DNA of 9,850 nucleotides from the NCBI GenBank assembly GCA_015232795.1, contig JADFYX010000075.1:1-9850 (forward strand), read 5' to 3'. Of the stretch, positions 1 through 7,241 are shown piece after piece. Position 1 is the first letter of the stretch, and each line of letters starts with the position of its first letter. This DNA is from Magnetococcales bacterium. Lineage in GTDB: Bacteria; Pseudomonadota; Magnetococcia; Magnetococcales; JADFYX01. A model generated the notes under the pieces. The model worked only from the letters and a program-made list of their open reading frames with translations. It made no database searches and was not told the DNA's origin. The position numbers and the translations under genes are program-made.

Positions 1-1271
1 ATACGCCAAACCAACAACATTGCTGCCATTAAACCACCCATGCTAAGACTACCTTCCAATACACTCAACACCCCCACAGCGACAGTTATAATTCCAGCAA
101 TTGTAACCAGAGTTTGGGAGAGAGTATTGACCAAAGTGGTGATATTAGCAGAGGCAAAAGAGTGCATTGCCGCCTCTGCCGACAGCTTTTTATACCGAGC
201 AAGCCAGTAGTGGCGAGTGCCAGTGTATTTAATGGCCCGTACGTTGGATAGCATCTCCACTAAAAACTGCTTTTTCTTGGAAACCGCCAAGGATGTCTTG
301 GAGTTGGTTCTCTGTATTATGGGAAAAATAATGATTCCCAAAGCGATGAATAGAGCAATTGCAGTAAGGGGTACATAGACAAGTGGGCCAGTGAGGAGAT
401 ACATGCCAAGTAAAAGAAGAGTAACAAATGGCAGATCAAACAGGGCTACAACAGCAGAGCCGGAAAAAAAGTCACGAATAGTTTCAAAATCGCGGATTCT
501 AGAGACTTGCGCACCCAAGCTTGCTGCCTCTGTAAAAGCTGCTGGTAAAAATAGAATACGCCGTAGTAGCTCCGTACCAACAATATTGCTAAGTCGAACA
601 CTGACAAACCCTAATAGATTGGTGCGTAAAAAACGGAACAGAGACTCTGCGAAAAAAAAGATTCCAGCCCCAGAAACAAACAGATAAAGGGTCTCCACTG
701 ATCTTCCAGACAACACCTGATCATATACTGTCTTGATAAATAGCGGAGATGCCAAAGCGATTAAACTCAATATGCAGCTTATTATCAAAGCCAACATCAT
801 AACATTTGAAAAACGGGAAAGAACAATATGAAACCACTCTTTCTGCTTTGTTAACAGTGAGGTTTGCTCAACTTTTACCGCTTGAAAAAAGAATGCTTCA
901 CCCCAAACCCGTTTTTTTGGCAGTTGGCTAAAGCCACCGCTAACACCATCATAAGCCAAAAACTCTGCCCCGGCCCCTTTAAGCAGAACCATTGCCGACT
1001 CTTTTTTGGGAACAAACAGACAGGGCAGCAAACGATGGTCAATTTTATCCAAGGTGGTGTGAAGAGATTTACTGGCAAACTTAAGACTGGCAAGAACATT
1101 AAGCAAATCACTTCTGCTCAAATTGTTAGGTTCATAGGGCAAAGCTTCAAATAGCTGGCTCTGGCTTCCACGCCAGCCCAAAGCATCAAGAAGAGGCAAA
1201 AGACAGCTTGCTAAATCTGTCTCTGGTTGAAACATATCATTTTGCAAAGAATGCTCATGCTGTACCGTCAT
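1..1271 (-). CDS. Type I secretion ABC transporter with degenerate C39-like N-terminal domain; partial, ATPase domain beyond left edge
   Basis: Reading the minus strand from an ATG at 1271 gives 423 open codons to the window edge. Residues 18-130 resemble the C39-peptidase-like domain of HlyB/LapB-type exporters. The Cys-Gly pair and catalytic His of a true C39 peptidase are not visible, so it is probably a non-cleaving substrate-docking domain. Residues about 150-420 are an ABC type 1 membrane domain, with hydrophobic segments near 156-180, 193-212, 271-318 and 380-405, the VYDQVL motif at 182-187 and DLPF at 279-282. The nucleotide-binding domain lies outside the window, so its catalytic competence cannot be judged. 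The known family role is inner-membrane export of proteins with a HlyD adaptor and TolC channel. A purine-rich GGTGGGAG stretch sits just before the ATG, closer than a usual ribosome site. An in-frame stop lies upstream with no alternative start between. It lies 75 bases downstream of the hemerythrin gene on the same strand, so it is probably co-transcribed. Confidence 0.85.
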   Translation of the reverse strand, partial: MTVQHEHSLQNDMFQPETDLASCLLPLLDALGWRGSQSQLFEALPYEPNNLSRSDLLNVLASLKFASKSLHTTLDKIDHRLLPCLFVPKKESAMVLLKGAGAEFLAYDGVSGGFSQLPKKRVWGEAFFFQAVKVEQTSLLTKQKEWFHIVLSRFSNVMMLALIISCILSLIALASPLFIKTVYDQVLSGRSVETLYLFVSGAGIFFFAESLFRFLRTNLLGFVSVRLSNIVGTELLRRILFLPAAFTEAASLGAQVSRIRDFETIRDFFSGSAVVALFDLPFVTLLLLGMYLLTGPLVYVPLTAIALFIALGIIIFPIIQRTNSKTSLAVSKKKQFLVEMLSNVRAIKYTGTRHYWLARYKKLSAEAAMHSFASANITTLVNTLSQTLVTIAGIITVAVGVLSVLEGSLSMGGLMAAMLLVWR

Positions 1272-1346
1272 GCTCCCACCATCTTGGAACTGCTTATGCT
1301 ATCGGTCAGGTAACAGTTGATAACTATGAAAAGAACTAATGAATTA

Positions 1347-3119
1347 TCAATCATTACTATCCACCCTAAATGTATGATAATCCACCTCATTAATATGGTT
1401 AATCCACCAGTTGAACATCCAGAGCTTAAAATACTCCCCGTTATCGCTGTTTAAAGATTCTGGCTTATCTATGTAGTTTTGCAAATCTGCCAAAAATATT
1501 ATGTGCTTGTCTTGGTGAGCCTCACAACCGACGATAACATTTTTTATCATATAGCTCTCTTCTCTATAAAAATGGGCTACTGACAAGCTCTGGATATCCA
1601 TAAGAATTTTTTTTATATTATCTGCTGTTGTTTCTTTACTATTTACCAACAACTCGCATAACTCGAAAGTTAAAACCACGAGATCTTCATGATCATCATC
1701 AAATTGATCAATTTTGGTATGTTTGATAATTGGTGCCACATCTGCAAACTTGGTTGCCGATTTAAACAACCCTTCAGCCCAATTTTCCAGCTTGAATGTT
1801 TCATAATCGGTATAGTTGATATGATCATTCCACCAGCCGATAATTTTCGATTTTATACGGGGTGAAAAGACAATCCTTTTGTTTCTAATATCCTCCAGTA
1901 ACTCTGTGAGCATATCCAAAAAATATTTATGGTCTGCCTCCTGCTTTGCCAAACCAGGAATATTATGTTTTTTAATAAATGCAACTTCCCCATCAAAATG
2001 GTTTTTTGAAAACTGGTACAGATCATCCAAAATTACAAGGCCTGCATCACGCAGTTCCTGGGTTATCCCAGTTTTTGCAACTTCATCAATAATTTTATTA
2101 AATCTTAGGGTTAATAAAATAAGCTCTTTATGCTCTTCATCCAGTTTATCAACACCTGTGGTACGGACAATGTCGGCTAGGTTGGCCCATGAATCCGTAA
2201 CAGTGAGAAACACCCCGGTCCAACTCTCCAACTTAAATGTGTCCATATCAACTTTATTGATATGGACAATCCACCACACCATGATATCAATCTTGATCTG
2301 CCGCGGATTTAGCTCTTCACCAGCCTGGGCTTTTTCCTCTAGCAAAAGGAGTGAATCTATAAATTTATTATGCTCAAACTGCTGCCGTTCAAGCCCTGCA
2401 ATACTGTTTTTTGCAATAAAATTCTCTTCATGTTGAAAATGGCTTTGAGCATACTGTTTAATCCGTTTTAATATCGCCCTGCCATCTTGGGAAGAGACAA
2501 CCCTATGATCCCCCTTGTCCCACAGATCAATCAAAGGGTTAAGGGTTAAGGTCAGATCTACCAAATCTTTATGCTGATCATCCAACATATGCAGAGTTGT
2601 ACTGTTTATTAATTCGGAAACATCATCCCAAACGGTCGCATTTTCAACCACCACTGGCATCCAATTATCACGACAAAATGTTTCATAATCCAGAGTGTTG
2701 ATGTGATTTACCACCCACTCCAAAACCGACATTTTAAGGTTGACTGAAACCCATAAACGCCCTGACTTAAAATCTTTAATAAAGGTATCTAGGAGAGTTA
2801 AAAATTTACGGTGTTGCTCCTGCTGGCGATCTAAATTTTTCAGGCCAAATTTTTTTATCAACCCCTCTTCGCGCTTTATATGCCCATCCCAAATATTGTA
2901 GACTTTCTCCAAAAATGCCGCCTCTTTTTTTATCATGGCCAAGTTGACGTCATCACTCTCAAAAGCCTCAATAAGACGGTTTAGTTCTAAGGAACTTTCA
3001 ATTAACACCCGGTGATCATTATCAATTTTCTCAATTCCAGTATGTTTTATAACTTCGGATATATCATTCCAACTACGGGCTGTTTGCACAATCCATCGGG
3101 TCCAGTATTCCTCTTTCAT
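1347..3119 (-). CDS. Tetra-domain bacteriohemerythrin; domains 1-3 lack one His ligand
   Basis: This 590-residue protein has no signal peptide or membrane segment and is probably cytoplasmic. It is four tandem hemerythrin four-helix domains (about 1-147, 148-294, 295-441, 442-590). Each starts with a Trp-containing lead-in (W6, W153, W300, W447) and ends with an HINxxD-type motif followed by xxTF. Hemerythrin domains bind a diiron centre through five His, one Glu and one Asp, for O2 binding, sensing or iron handling. Candidate ligands are H36/H80/E84/H103/H139/D144, H183/H227/E231/H250/H286/D291, H330/H374/E378/H397/H433/D438 and H477/H516/E520/H535/H539/H575/D580. In domains 1-3 the first His of the HxxxH pair is Gln (Q99, Q246, Q393). 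Only domain 4 keeps both. A single bacteriohemerythrin is usually about 130-150 residues. The ATG overlaps the stop of the upstream ABC gene by four bases, with an AAGGA sequence about 9 bases before it, indicating translational coupling. Family assignment is firm; the physiological role is not. Confidence 0.93.
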   Translation of the reverse strand: MKEEYWTRWIVQTARSWNDISEVIKHTGIEKIDNDHRVLIESSLELNRLIEAFESDDVNLAMIKKEAAFLEKVYNIWDGHIKREEGLIKKFGLKNLDRQQEQHRKFLTLLDTFIKDFKSGRLWVSVNLKMSVLEWVVNHINTLDYETFCRDNWMPVVVENATVWDDVSELINSTTLHMLDDQHKDLVDLTLTLNPLIDLWDKGDHRVVSSQDGRAILKRIKQYAQSHFQHEENFIAKNSIAGLERQQFEHNKFIDSLLLLEEKAQAGEELNPRQIKIDIMVWWIVHINKVDMDTFKLESWTGVFLTVTDSWANLADIVRTTGVDKLDEEHKELILLTLRFNKIIDEVAKTGITQELRDAGLVILDDLYQFSKNHFDGEVAFIKKHNIPGLAKQEADHKYFLDMLTELLEDIRNKRIVFSPRIKSKIIGWWNDHINYTDYETFKLENWAEGLFKSATKFADVAPIIKHTKIDQFDDDHEDLVVLTFELCELLVNSKETTADNIKKILMDIQSLSVAHFYREESYMIKNVIVGCEAHQDKHIIFLADLQNYIDKPESLNSDNGEYFKLWMFNWWINHINEVDYHTFRVDSND

Positions 3120-4837
3120 GGCCTAACATCCTTTATACCATCAGCAAGCAAACGCTTTGATTCGCCAGAGGGTATTAAGTTTGCATTTTCTAGTAGATAT
3201 TGCTCGTCACACAAGGATAGAAGGTTGGCTTGATTTGATATCAGGATTATTGTGCTACGTCCTTTCATACGTTTAAAAAAGTCAAGAAAAATTTCTTCAC
3301 TCTCCCGATCCATTGCTACATTTGATTTATCAAAAAGCAGAATTCTGGGACGCAGAACAAAAGCACGAGCTATGGCAATTTTTTGGATTAGTCCTGTGGG
3401 CATTGTATCGTTGGATTGACTTGTAACTTTGGTTTCATAGCCTTGGGCTAGGTTAGACACCAAATCATTTAGACCAAAAAGAGCTGCTGCATCCAAAGCT
3501 GCTGCTCTGTTTAAAGGGTTGAACATGGCGATGTTATCAATGATAGAGCCAGAGAAGAGAACGCCGTTTTGGGGTAAATATTCAATCCGCCCATGAAGAT
3601 TACTGGTATTCCATTCTGCCAGATTAAAATCGTCAAGATATACAACCCCATTCTCTGGTTTTAAAATACCCATTAACAGATAGGCCAGTGTAGTAGTGCC
3701 AACGGCACTGCTGCCGGAAATGCCTACCATCTTATTGGCTGCTAAAGATATTTTAACATCTTTGAGAAGATATGGTGTCTCTACAGTATAACGAAACGAG
3801 ACATTATCTAATTTTATATGCCCCTCCAACTCGTTGGGAAAAGTGGGTATTCCTGGCTTAAACTCCAGGGGAAGCTCTGCCAACTCCTGTAGCTGCTCTC
3901 TTGCCATTTTTGCATTGGCAAAGCGCATCCAAAAACCACCAGCACTCTGGATAGGTTGCAAGGCTCGACCACCCAAAAGTGTACAAGCAGTAAGAGTGCC
4001 AAGGGTCATAGAGCCATCCATCACCGCTGGCCCACCCACTGCGATAATACCAAACATCATAAACTGGGAGAAAAGCCCTCCAATATTTGTGGGCAGTTCA
4101 CTCCATGTAGTGACTTTCATATTGGATTTGGCAGCGGATGCTTGCAGGCGATCATAACGCCGTAACATCTGTTCTTCTAAAGATAATGATTTAACCAGAT
4201 GGATGCCACTTAATAGCTCTATTATAAAATTGTAACGGCGATCATTCACAAGGCCCTGTTCAATGAGGTTTTTTTCAAACTGCCATTTAAATGTGGTGAA
4301 AATAGTCAAGAAAATGGTAATTACCACCAGAGGTACCAAAACCAGTTTTGCATTTAAAAGCCAAATTGTAGCGATAAATATCAAGGAAAAAGGGAGATCC
4401 AACATAACCTGAAAAATCTGCCCTGCATAAAACCCTCTTAATGTGTTTATTGCATAGATTCTCTCCAGATGCACTCCGACACCATCTTTTTCGAATATCT
4501 GCAAGGGGGTGGACAACACGCGTTCAACCGCACCCACACCGACAAGATGGTCAAAACGGGCTGCCATCCAGCCACTAACGTGTGATCTGGCCAGACGTAA
4601 AGCGGTCTCTAAAAGAATGGCACTGCAACAGCCAAAAACCAGCCAGACCAAGGTGGTTTTTGCTTCATTTCCTATTATCCGGTCGTACACCTGCATAAGT
4701 GTGATTGGAAGTGCCAATGAGAGGATATTTATTGCCAGAGACGACGACAAAAGATCCCTGATACTTTCACCAAAATGTGGAAGTGCCTTAAGCCCCTGAA
4801 ACCAGGAGGAACCTTTTAAAAAATTATCTATGGCCAT
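3116..4837 (-). CDS. Type I secretion style ABC half-transporter with degenerate (pseudo-ATPase) nucleotide-binding domain
   Basis: This 573-residue protein is full length for a HlyB/PrtD-like permease-ATPase without an N-terminal peptidase domain. Membrane segments lie near residues 33-49, 62-80, 135-180 and 252-290. MQVYDRI (48-54) and DLPF (147-150) are typical of type I secretion exporters. The C-terminal domain (about 338-573) has the ABC ATPase layout, but key residues are changed. The Walker A region (375-383) has T381 where Lys should be and A378 for Gly. The signature region reads MPTGL (479-483) in place of LSGGQ. Walker B ends D503-K504, so the catalytic Glu is Lys. The switch His is N535. 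The A-loop Tyr350 and Q-loop Gln423 remain. The frame is intact, so this does not look like a decayed gene. I infer a structural or regulatory subunit, perhaps paired with the ABC protein encoded downstream. It is the first gene of the minus-strand operon visible here. The ribosome site before the ATG at 4837 is weak. Confidence 0.9.
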   Translation of the reverse strand: MAIDNFLKGSSWFQGLKALPHFGESIRDLLSSSLAINILSLALPITLMQVYDRIIGNEAKTTLVWLVFGCCSAILLETALRLARSHVSGWMAARFDHLVGVGAVERVLSTPLQIFEKDGVGVHLERIYAINTLRGFYAGQIFQVMLDLPFSLIFIATIWLLNAKLVLVPLVVITIFLTIFTTFKWQFEKNLIEQGLVNDRRYNFIIELLSGIHLVKSLSLEEQMLRRYDRLQASAAKSNMKVTTWSELPTNIGGLFSQFMMFGIIAVGGPAVMDGSMTLGTLTACTLLGGRALQPIQSAGGFWMRFANAKMAREQLQELAELPLEFKPGIPTFPNELEGHIKLDNVSFRYTVETPYLLKDVKISLAANKMVGISGSSAVGTTTLAYLLMGILKPENGVVYLDDFNLAEWNTSNLHGRIEYLPQNGVLFSGSIIDNIAMFNPLNRAAALDAAALFGLNDLVSNLAQGYETKVTSQSNDTMPTGLIQKIAIARAFVLRPRILLFDKSNVAMDRESEEIFLDFFKRMKGRSTIILISNQANLLSLCDEQYLLENANLIPSGESKRLLADGIKDVRP

Positions 4838-4883
4838 TTTCTACCGCTGCTTTTAGATATTTTCTCAATTTCTTCTCTAGTCT

Positions 4884-4912
4884 ATTATAGGCTATACACT
4901 ACGGATTGAGAT
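4884..4912 (-). promoter_or_regulatory. Candidate sigma-70 promoter of the ABC-hemerythrin operon
   Basis: On the minus strand a perfect TATAAT hexamer occupies 4889 down to 4884, which would start transcription about 40 bases ahead of the ATG at 4837. The hexamer 17-18 bases upstream (ATCTCA or TATCTC) is a poor match to TTGACA and there is no extended -10 TGn. If real, this is a weak or activator-dependent promoter. A near-palindrome directly abuts the -10 and could be an operator. Confidence 0.35.
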
Positions 4913-4980
4913 AATTATGTTACAATACCCATATTACTAACTGTTCATTTTATACCACAAATTTAATAAAATAGCCTATA
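4886..4980. repeat. Pair of near-palindromic sites in inverted orientation
   Basis: TATAGGCTAT at 4886-4895 and its exact reverse complement ATAGCCTATA at 4971-4980 are separated by 75 bases. Each is itself nearly palindromic (TATAG-S-CTATA pattern). The first overlaps the candidate -10 of the minus-strand operon. This could be a paired regulator-binding site, but such AT-rich 10-mers also arise by chance, so the call is tentative. Confidence 0.3.
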
Positions 4981-5180
4981 GTAATTTTTTTTAGTTTATT
5001 CACGATTATGGCTATCTAAAAAAGTGCGATAATCTGAGGCTGCAATTGGGATTTATACTTTTTAAACCATTATCATAGATTCGGCAGTGATCTCAACACA
5101 CCTGTCGCAATCCAGAATAATCGCGAATACCATATATTATTTTAGAACTATCAACATAGCATGCCGGATAATTTTAAAAC

Positions 5181-7067
5181 ATGAATAGAAAAGCTAGAAG
5201 ACAACAAAAAAAACACAGTAAAGAAAATACCAATTCTCAAATAACAGGACAAACAGCCTTTGAGGGTTGGCAACTACATTTACAACAAGGATTGAATTAT
5301 CATCAAAAAGGGATGATTGCTGAGGCAAAAGCTTGCTATGGCAAAACACTGGAGTTACAAGCAAACAATCTCATAGCTCTGGTTAATCTTAGTATTATTT
5401 TAATAAATCAGGGCAAAACTGATGAAGCAATAGCCAACTGCGAAAAAGCCATTTTCATTAACCCCAACTATGCAGATGCCCACAGCACCCTAGCATCAGC
5501 CCTAAAATCCCAAGGCAAATTTGAAAGGGCTATTATTAGTTATAAAAACGCTCTGGCAATTGATCCCAAATTTGCCGAATCCAACTTTAATCTTGCAATT
5601 GCTCTGCAAGAATATGGGCTTATGGATGAGGCAAAAGTTTATTATGAAGCCGCTATTGCACTTAATCCCAATTTTTTGGATGCCTATAACAATCTGGTGC
5701 TAATACTAAATGAAGAGGGCAAGATTGATGAAGTAATAGCAATGTACAAAACCATCATCGCCATACAACCGGACTTTCCCCACGCCCAAAACAATCTGGG
5801 CAACGCCTTAAAAAAACAAGGATATTATAGCGAAGCCATTGAGTGTTACAACAATGTCATTGCAGCAGACCCCAACCAAGCTGAACCATATAATAATATG
5901 GGCCTCGTCCTTCATCACCAAGATAAACTTGAAGAGGCCCATAAATGCTTTAGCAAAGCCATTAAACTTAATCCTGTCTCGGCTGAGATATATAGCAATA
6001 TTGGTAATTTATTAGCCGATCAAGGGCGATATATTGATGCGATTATCAACTATAAAAAAGCTATAGCAATTCAACCGGACTTTGCTGAAGTGCACTATAA
6101 CCTTGGTCTATCTCTGTATTTACAAGGTGACACAAGCAATGGCTTTGCAGAGTTGGAGTGGCGACTGTTGCGCCAAGAGACCAAAATAATCACCATGGCC
6201 CCCAATATTCCCATTTGGAATGGAGAACCACTAAACAATAAAAATATAATCCTATATATGGAACAGGGCATAGGTGATGAGATAATGTTTGCTATGTTTA
6301 TATTTCATATAGAAAAAATTGCCGCCAATGTACTGGTTGCCCAATGTACAGATAGACTTCTCAACCTTTTTAAGAGAACTTTTCCCAAGACGGTTTTCAT
6401 TCATAAAACTGCGAGCATCTCCCCATACCTTGCTGCCATTAAATTTGATTATCAATCAATGGCAGGATCAGTTGCCCGCTTCTATGAAAATAGCTTTGCA
6501 AATTATAGCAATTCAATAGGCAATCTCCAACCTGATCCCTCTATTATATCGACCATTGGCAAAAGATACAAAAAGCTAGCCAATAATAGATTTATAATTG
6601 GTATCTCTTGGAAAACAAATAACAAGGTGAGCGGAAAAACCCGTTCCATAACTCTTGAAAAAATGGTTGGCAATATCGTAAGAAGATATAAAGAGCGGAT
6701 TTTTTTACTTAATCTGCAATATGGCGATGTAGAAGAAGAGCTTACAGATTTCGGCAAAAAAACTGGCTATGCTATTTACAACGACCAAGAGGTGAATTCA
6801 CTTCTCTCTCTAGATGAATTTGCAGCCCAAATAGCTGCATGTGACCTAATCATCTCCATCGATAACAGTACTGTACATTTTGCTGGTGCTATTGGTGTTC
6901 CTGTTTGGGTGCTTTTACCCCTCACTCCTGATTGGCGGTGGTCACTTGGCAGCAGTGAATGTCGCTGGTATCCATCTTGCAAACTATATAGACAAAACCA
7001 GTATGGTAATTGGCAGGATGTGATAAAAAATGTTGAAAAGGCTTTATTGGAATTTATTTCAAATTGA
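5181..7067 (+). CDS. TPR-repeat protein with C-terminal GT9-like glycosyltransferase domain
   Basis: The 628-residue protein starts with a basic, lysine/arginine-rich tail (1-20). It then has TPR repeats in perfect 34-residue register: 32-65, 66-99, 100-133, 134-167, 168-201, 202-235, 236-269 and 270-303, with a partial ninth from 304. Each shows the usual N-NL/G-A--AI--Y--AI-I-P pattern. Residues about 345-625 form a GT-B-type domain related to ADP-heptose:LPS heptosyltransferases (GT9). The EQGIGDEI loop is at 361-368, and the nucleotide-sugar-site region has SIDNSTVHFAGAIGVPVW (559-576) followed by PDWRW (583-587). Proteins with this architecture are common in proteobacteria and are thought to glycosylate proteins or surface polysaccharide; donor and acceptor are unknown here. 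There is no signal peptide, so it is probably cytoplasmic. The ribosome site before ATG 5181 is weak, with CCGGA about 11 bases upstream. It is divergent from the ABC-hemerythrin operon and may share its regulatory region. No terminator is evident after the stop. Confidence 0.88.
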   Translation: MNRKARRQQKKHSKENTNSQITGQTAFEGWQLHLQQGLNYHQKGMIAEAKACYGKTLELQANNLIALVNLSIILINQGKTDEAIANCEKAIFINPNYADAHSTLASALKSQGKFERAIISYKNALAIDPKFAESNFNLAIALQEYGLMDEAKVYYEAAIALNPNFLDAYNNLVLILNEEGKIDEVIAMYKTIIAIQPDFPHAQNNLGNALKKQGYYSEAIECYNNVIAADPNQAEPYNNMGLVLHHQDKLEEAHKCFSKAIKLNPVSAEIYSNIGNLLADQGRYIDAIINYKKAIAIQPDFAEVHYNLGLSLYLQGDTSNGFAELEWRLLRQETKIITMAPNIPIWNGEPLNNKNIILYMEQGIGDEIMFAMFIFHIEKIAANVLVAQCTDRLLNLFKRTFPKTVFIHKTASISPYLAAIKFDYQSMAGSVARFYENSFANYSNSIGNLQPDPSIISTIGKRYKKLANNRFIIGISWKTNNKVSGKTRSITLEKMVGNIVRRYKERIFLLNLQYGDVEEELTDFGKKTGYAIYNDQEVNSLLSLDEFAAQIAACDLIISIDNSTVHFAGAIGVPVWVLLPLTPDWRWSLGSSECRWYPSCKLYRQNQYGNWQDVIKNVEKALLEFISN

Positions 7068-7130
7068 TTATTAATACACCTGCTTATTTGACATATTGTA
7101 ACAAAGGATCTTGTTGCAGATATATTTCCC

Positions 7131-7159
7131 TTGAATGTAAGGGTTCATTGTTGTATTAT
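7131..7159 (+). promoter_or_regulatory. Candidate sigma-70 promoter of the outer-membrane protein gene
   Basis: TTGAAT (7131-7136) and TATTAT (7154-7159) are separated by exactly 17 bases, matching four and five positions of the consensus hexamers. Transcription would start near 7166, leaving a leader of about 75 bases before the ATG at 7242. The gene therefore probably has its own promoter and does not depend on the TPR gene upstream. Confidence 0.5.
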
Positions 7160-7241
7160 TGCCTCACTAGTTACATTTTGAATACACTTACTAATAAACA
7201 ATAAAGAAGTTCTACTAAACTGAATAGTAAAGGGAAAAGTT

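Larger units (their letters stand above)
4838..5180. other. AT-rich divergent intergenic region
   Basis: This 343-base stretch lies between the start codons of the divergent ABC exporter gene (minus) and TPR-glycosyltransferase gene (plus), so it should hold promoters for both. I see no credible coding sequence, tRNA or strong hairpin terminator. The left part carries a perfect TATAAT on the minus strand and two near-palindromic TATAGSCTATA-like sites, listed separately. On the right, TATATT/TATTAT at 5133-5140 could be a -10 for the plus-strand gene, but I see no convincing -35 at the right distance. Confidence 0.7.

Noticed and set aside
391..687. Plus-strand open frame encoding a basic, Arg/Lys/Ser-rich 98-residue peptide
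   Set aside because: It is antisense to the well-supported ABC membrane domain on the minus strand and has low-complexity shadow composition.
1308..1346. Possible short hairpin (TAATGA/TCATTA) between the hemerythrin and second ABC genes
   Set aside because: The stem is only 6 bp, AT-rich, with an 8-base loop and no T-run; not a credible terminator or attenuator.
1879..2436. Plus-strand open frame of 185 codons
   Set aside because: It is entirely antisense to the hemerythrin repeats, is Ser-rich and resembles no family, as expected of a shadow frame.
3834..4157. Plus-strand open frame of 107 codons within the ABC gene
   Set aside because: It is antisense to conserved exporter sequence with no ribosome site or recognisable motif.
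5161..5184. A seven-codon reading frame (ATG at 5161) whose TGA overlaps the start codon of the TPR gene in ATGA fashion
   Set aside because: It has no visible ribosome binding site and its length is expected by chance; a leader peptide cannot be supported without comparative data.
5376..6120. Recurring DNA similarity within the TPR gene (for example CAACCGGACTTT at two places)
   Set aside because: It is explained by the 34-residue TPR protein repeats; it is not an independent DNA repeat element.
7088..7116. A perfect TTGACA at 7088-7093 upstream of the outer-membrane protein gene
   Set aside because: No acceptable -10 hexamer lies 16-18 bases downstream; the TTGAAT/TATTAT pair at 7131-7159 has ideal spacing.
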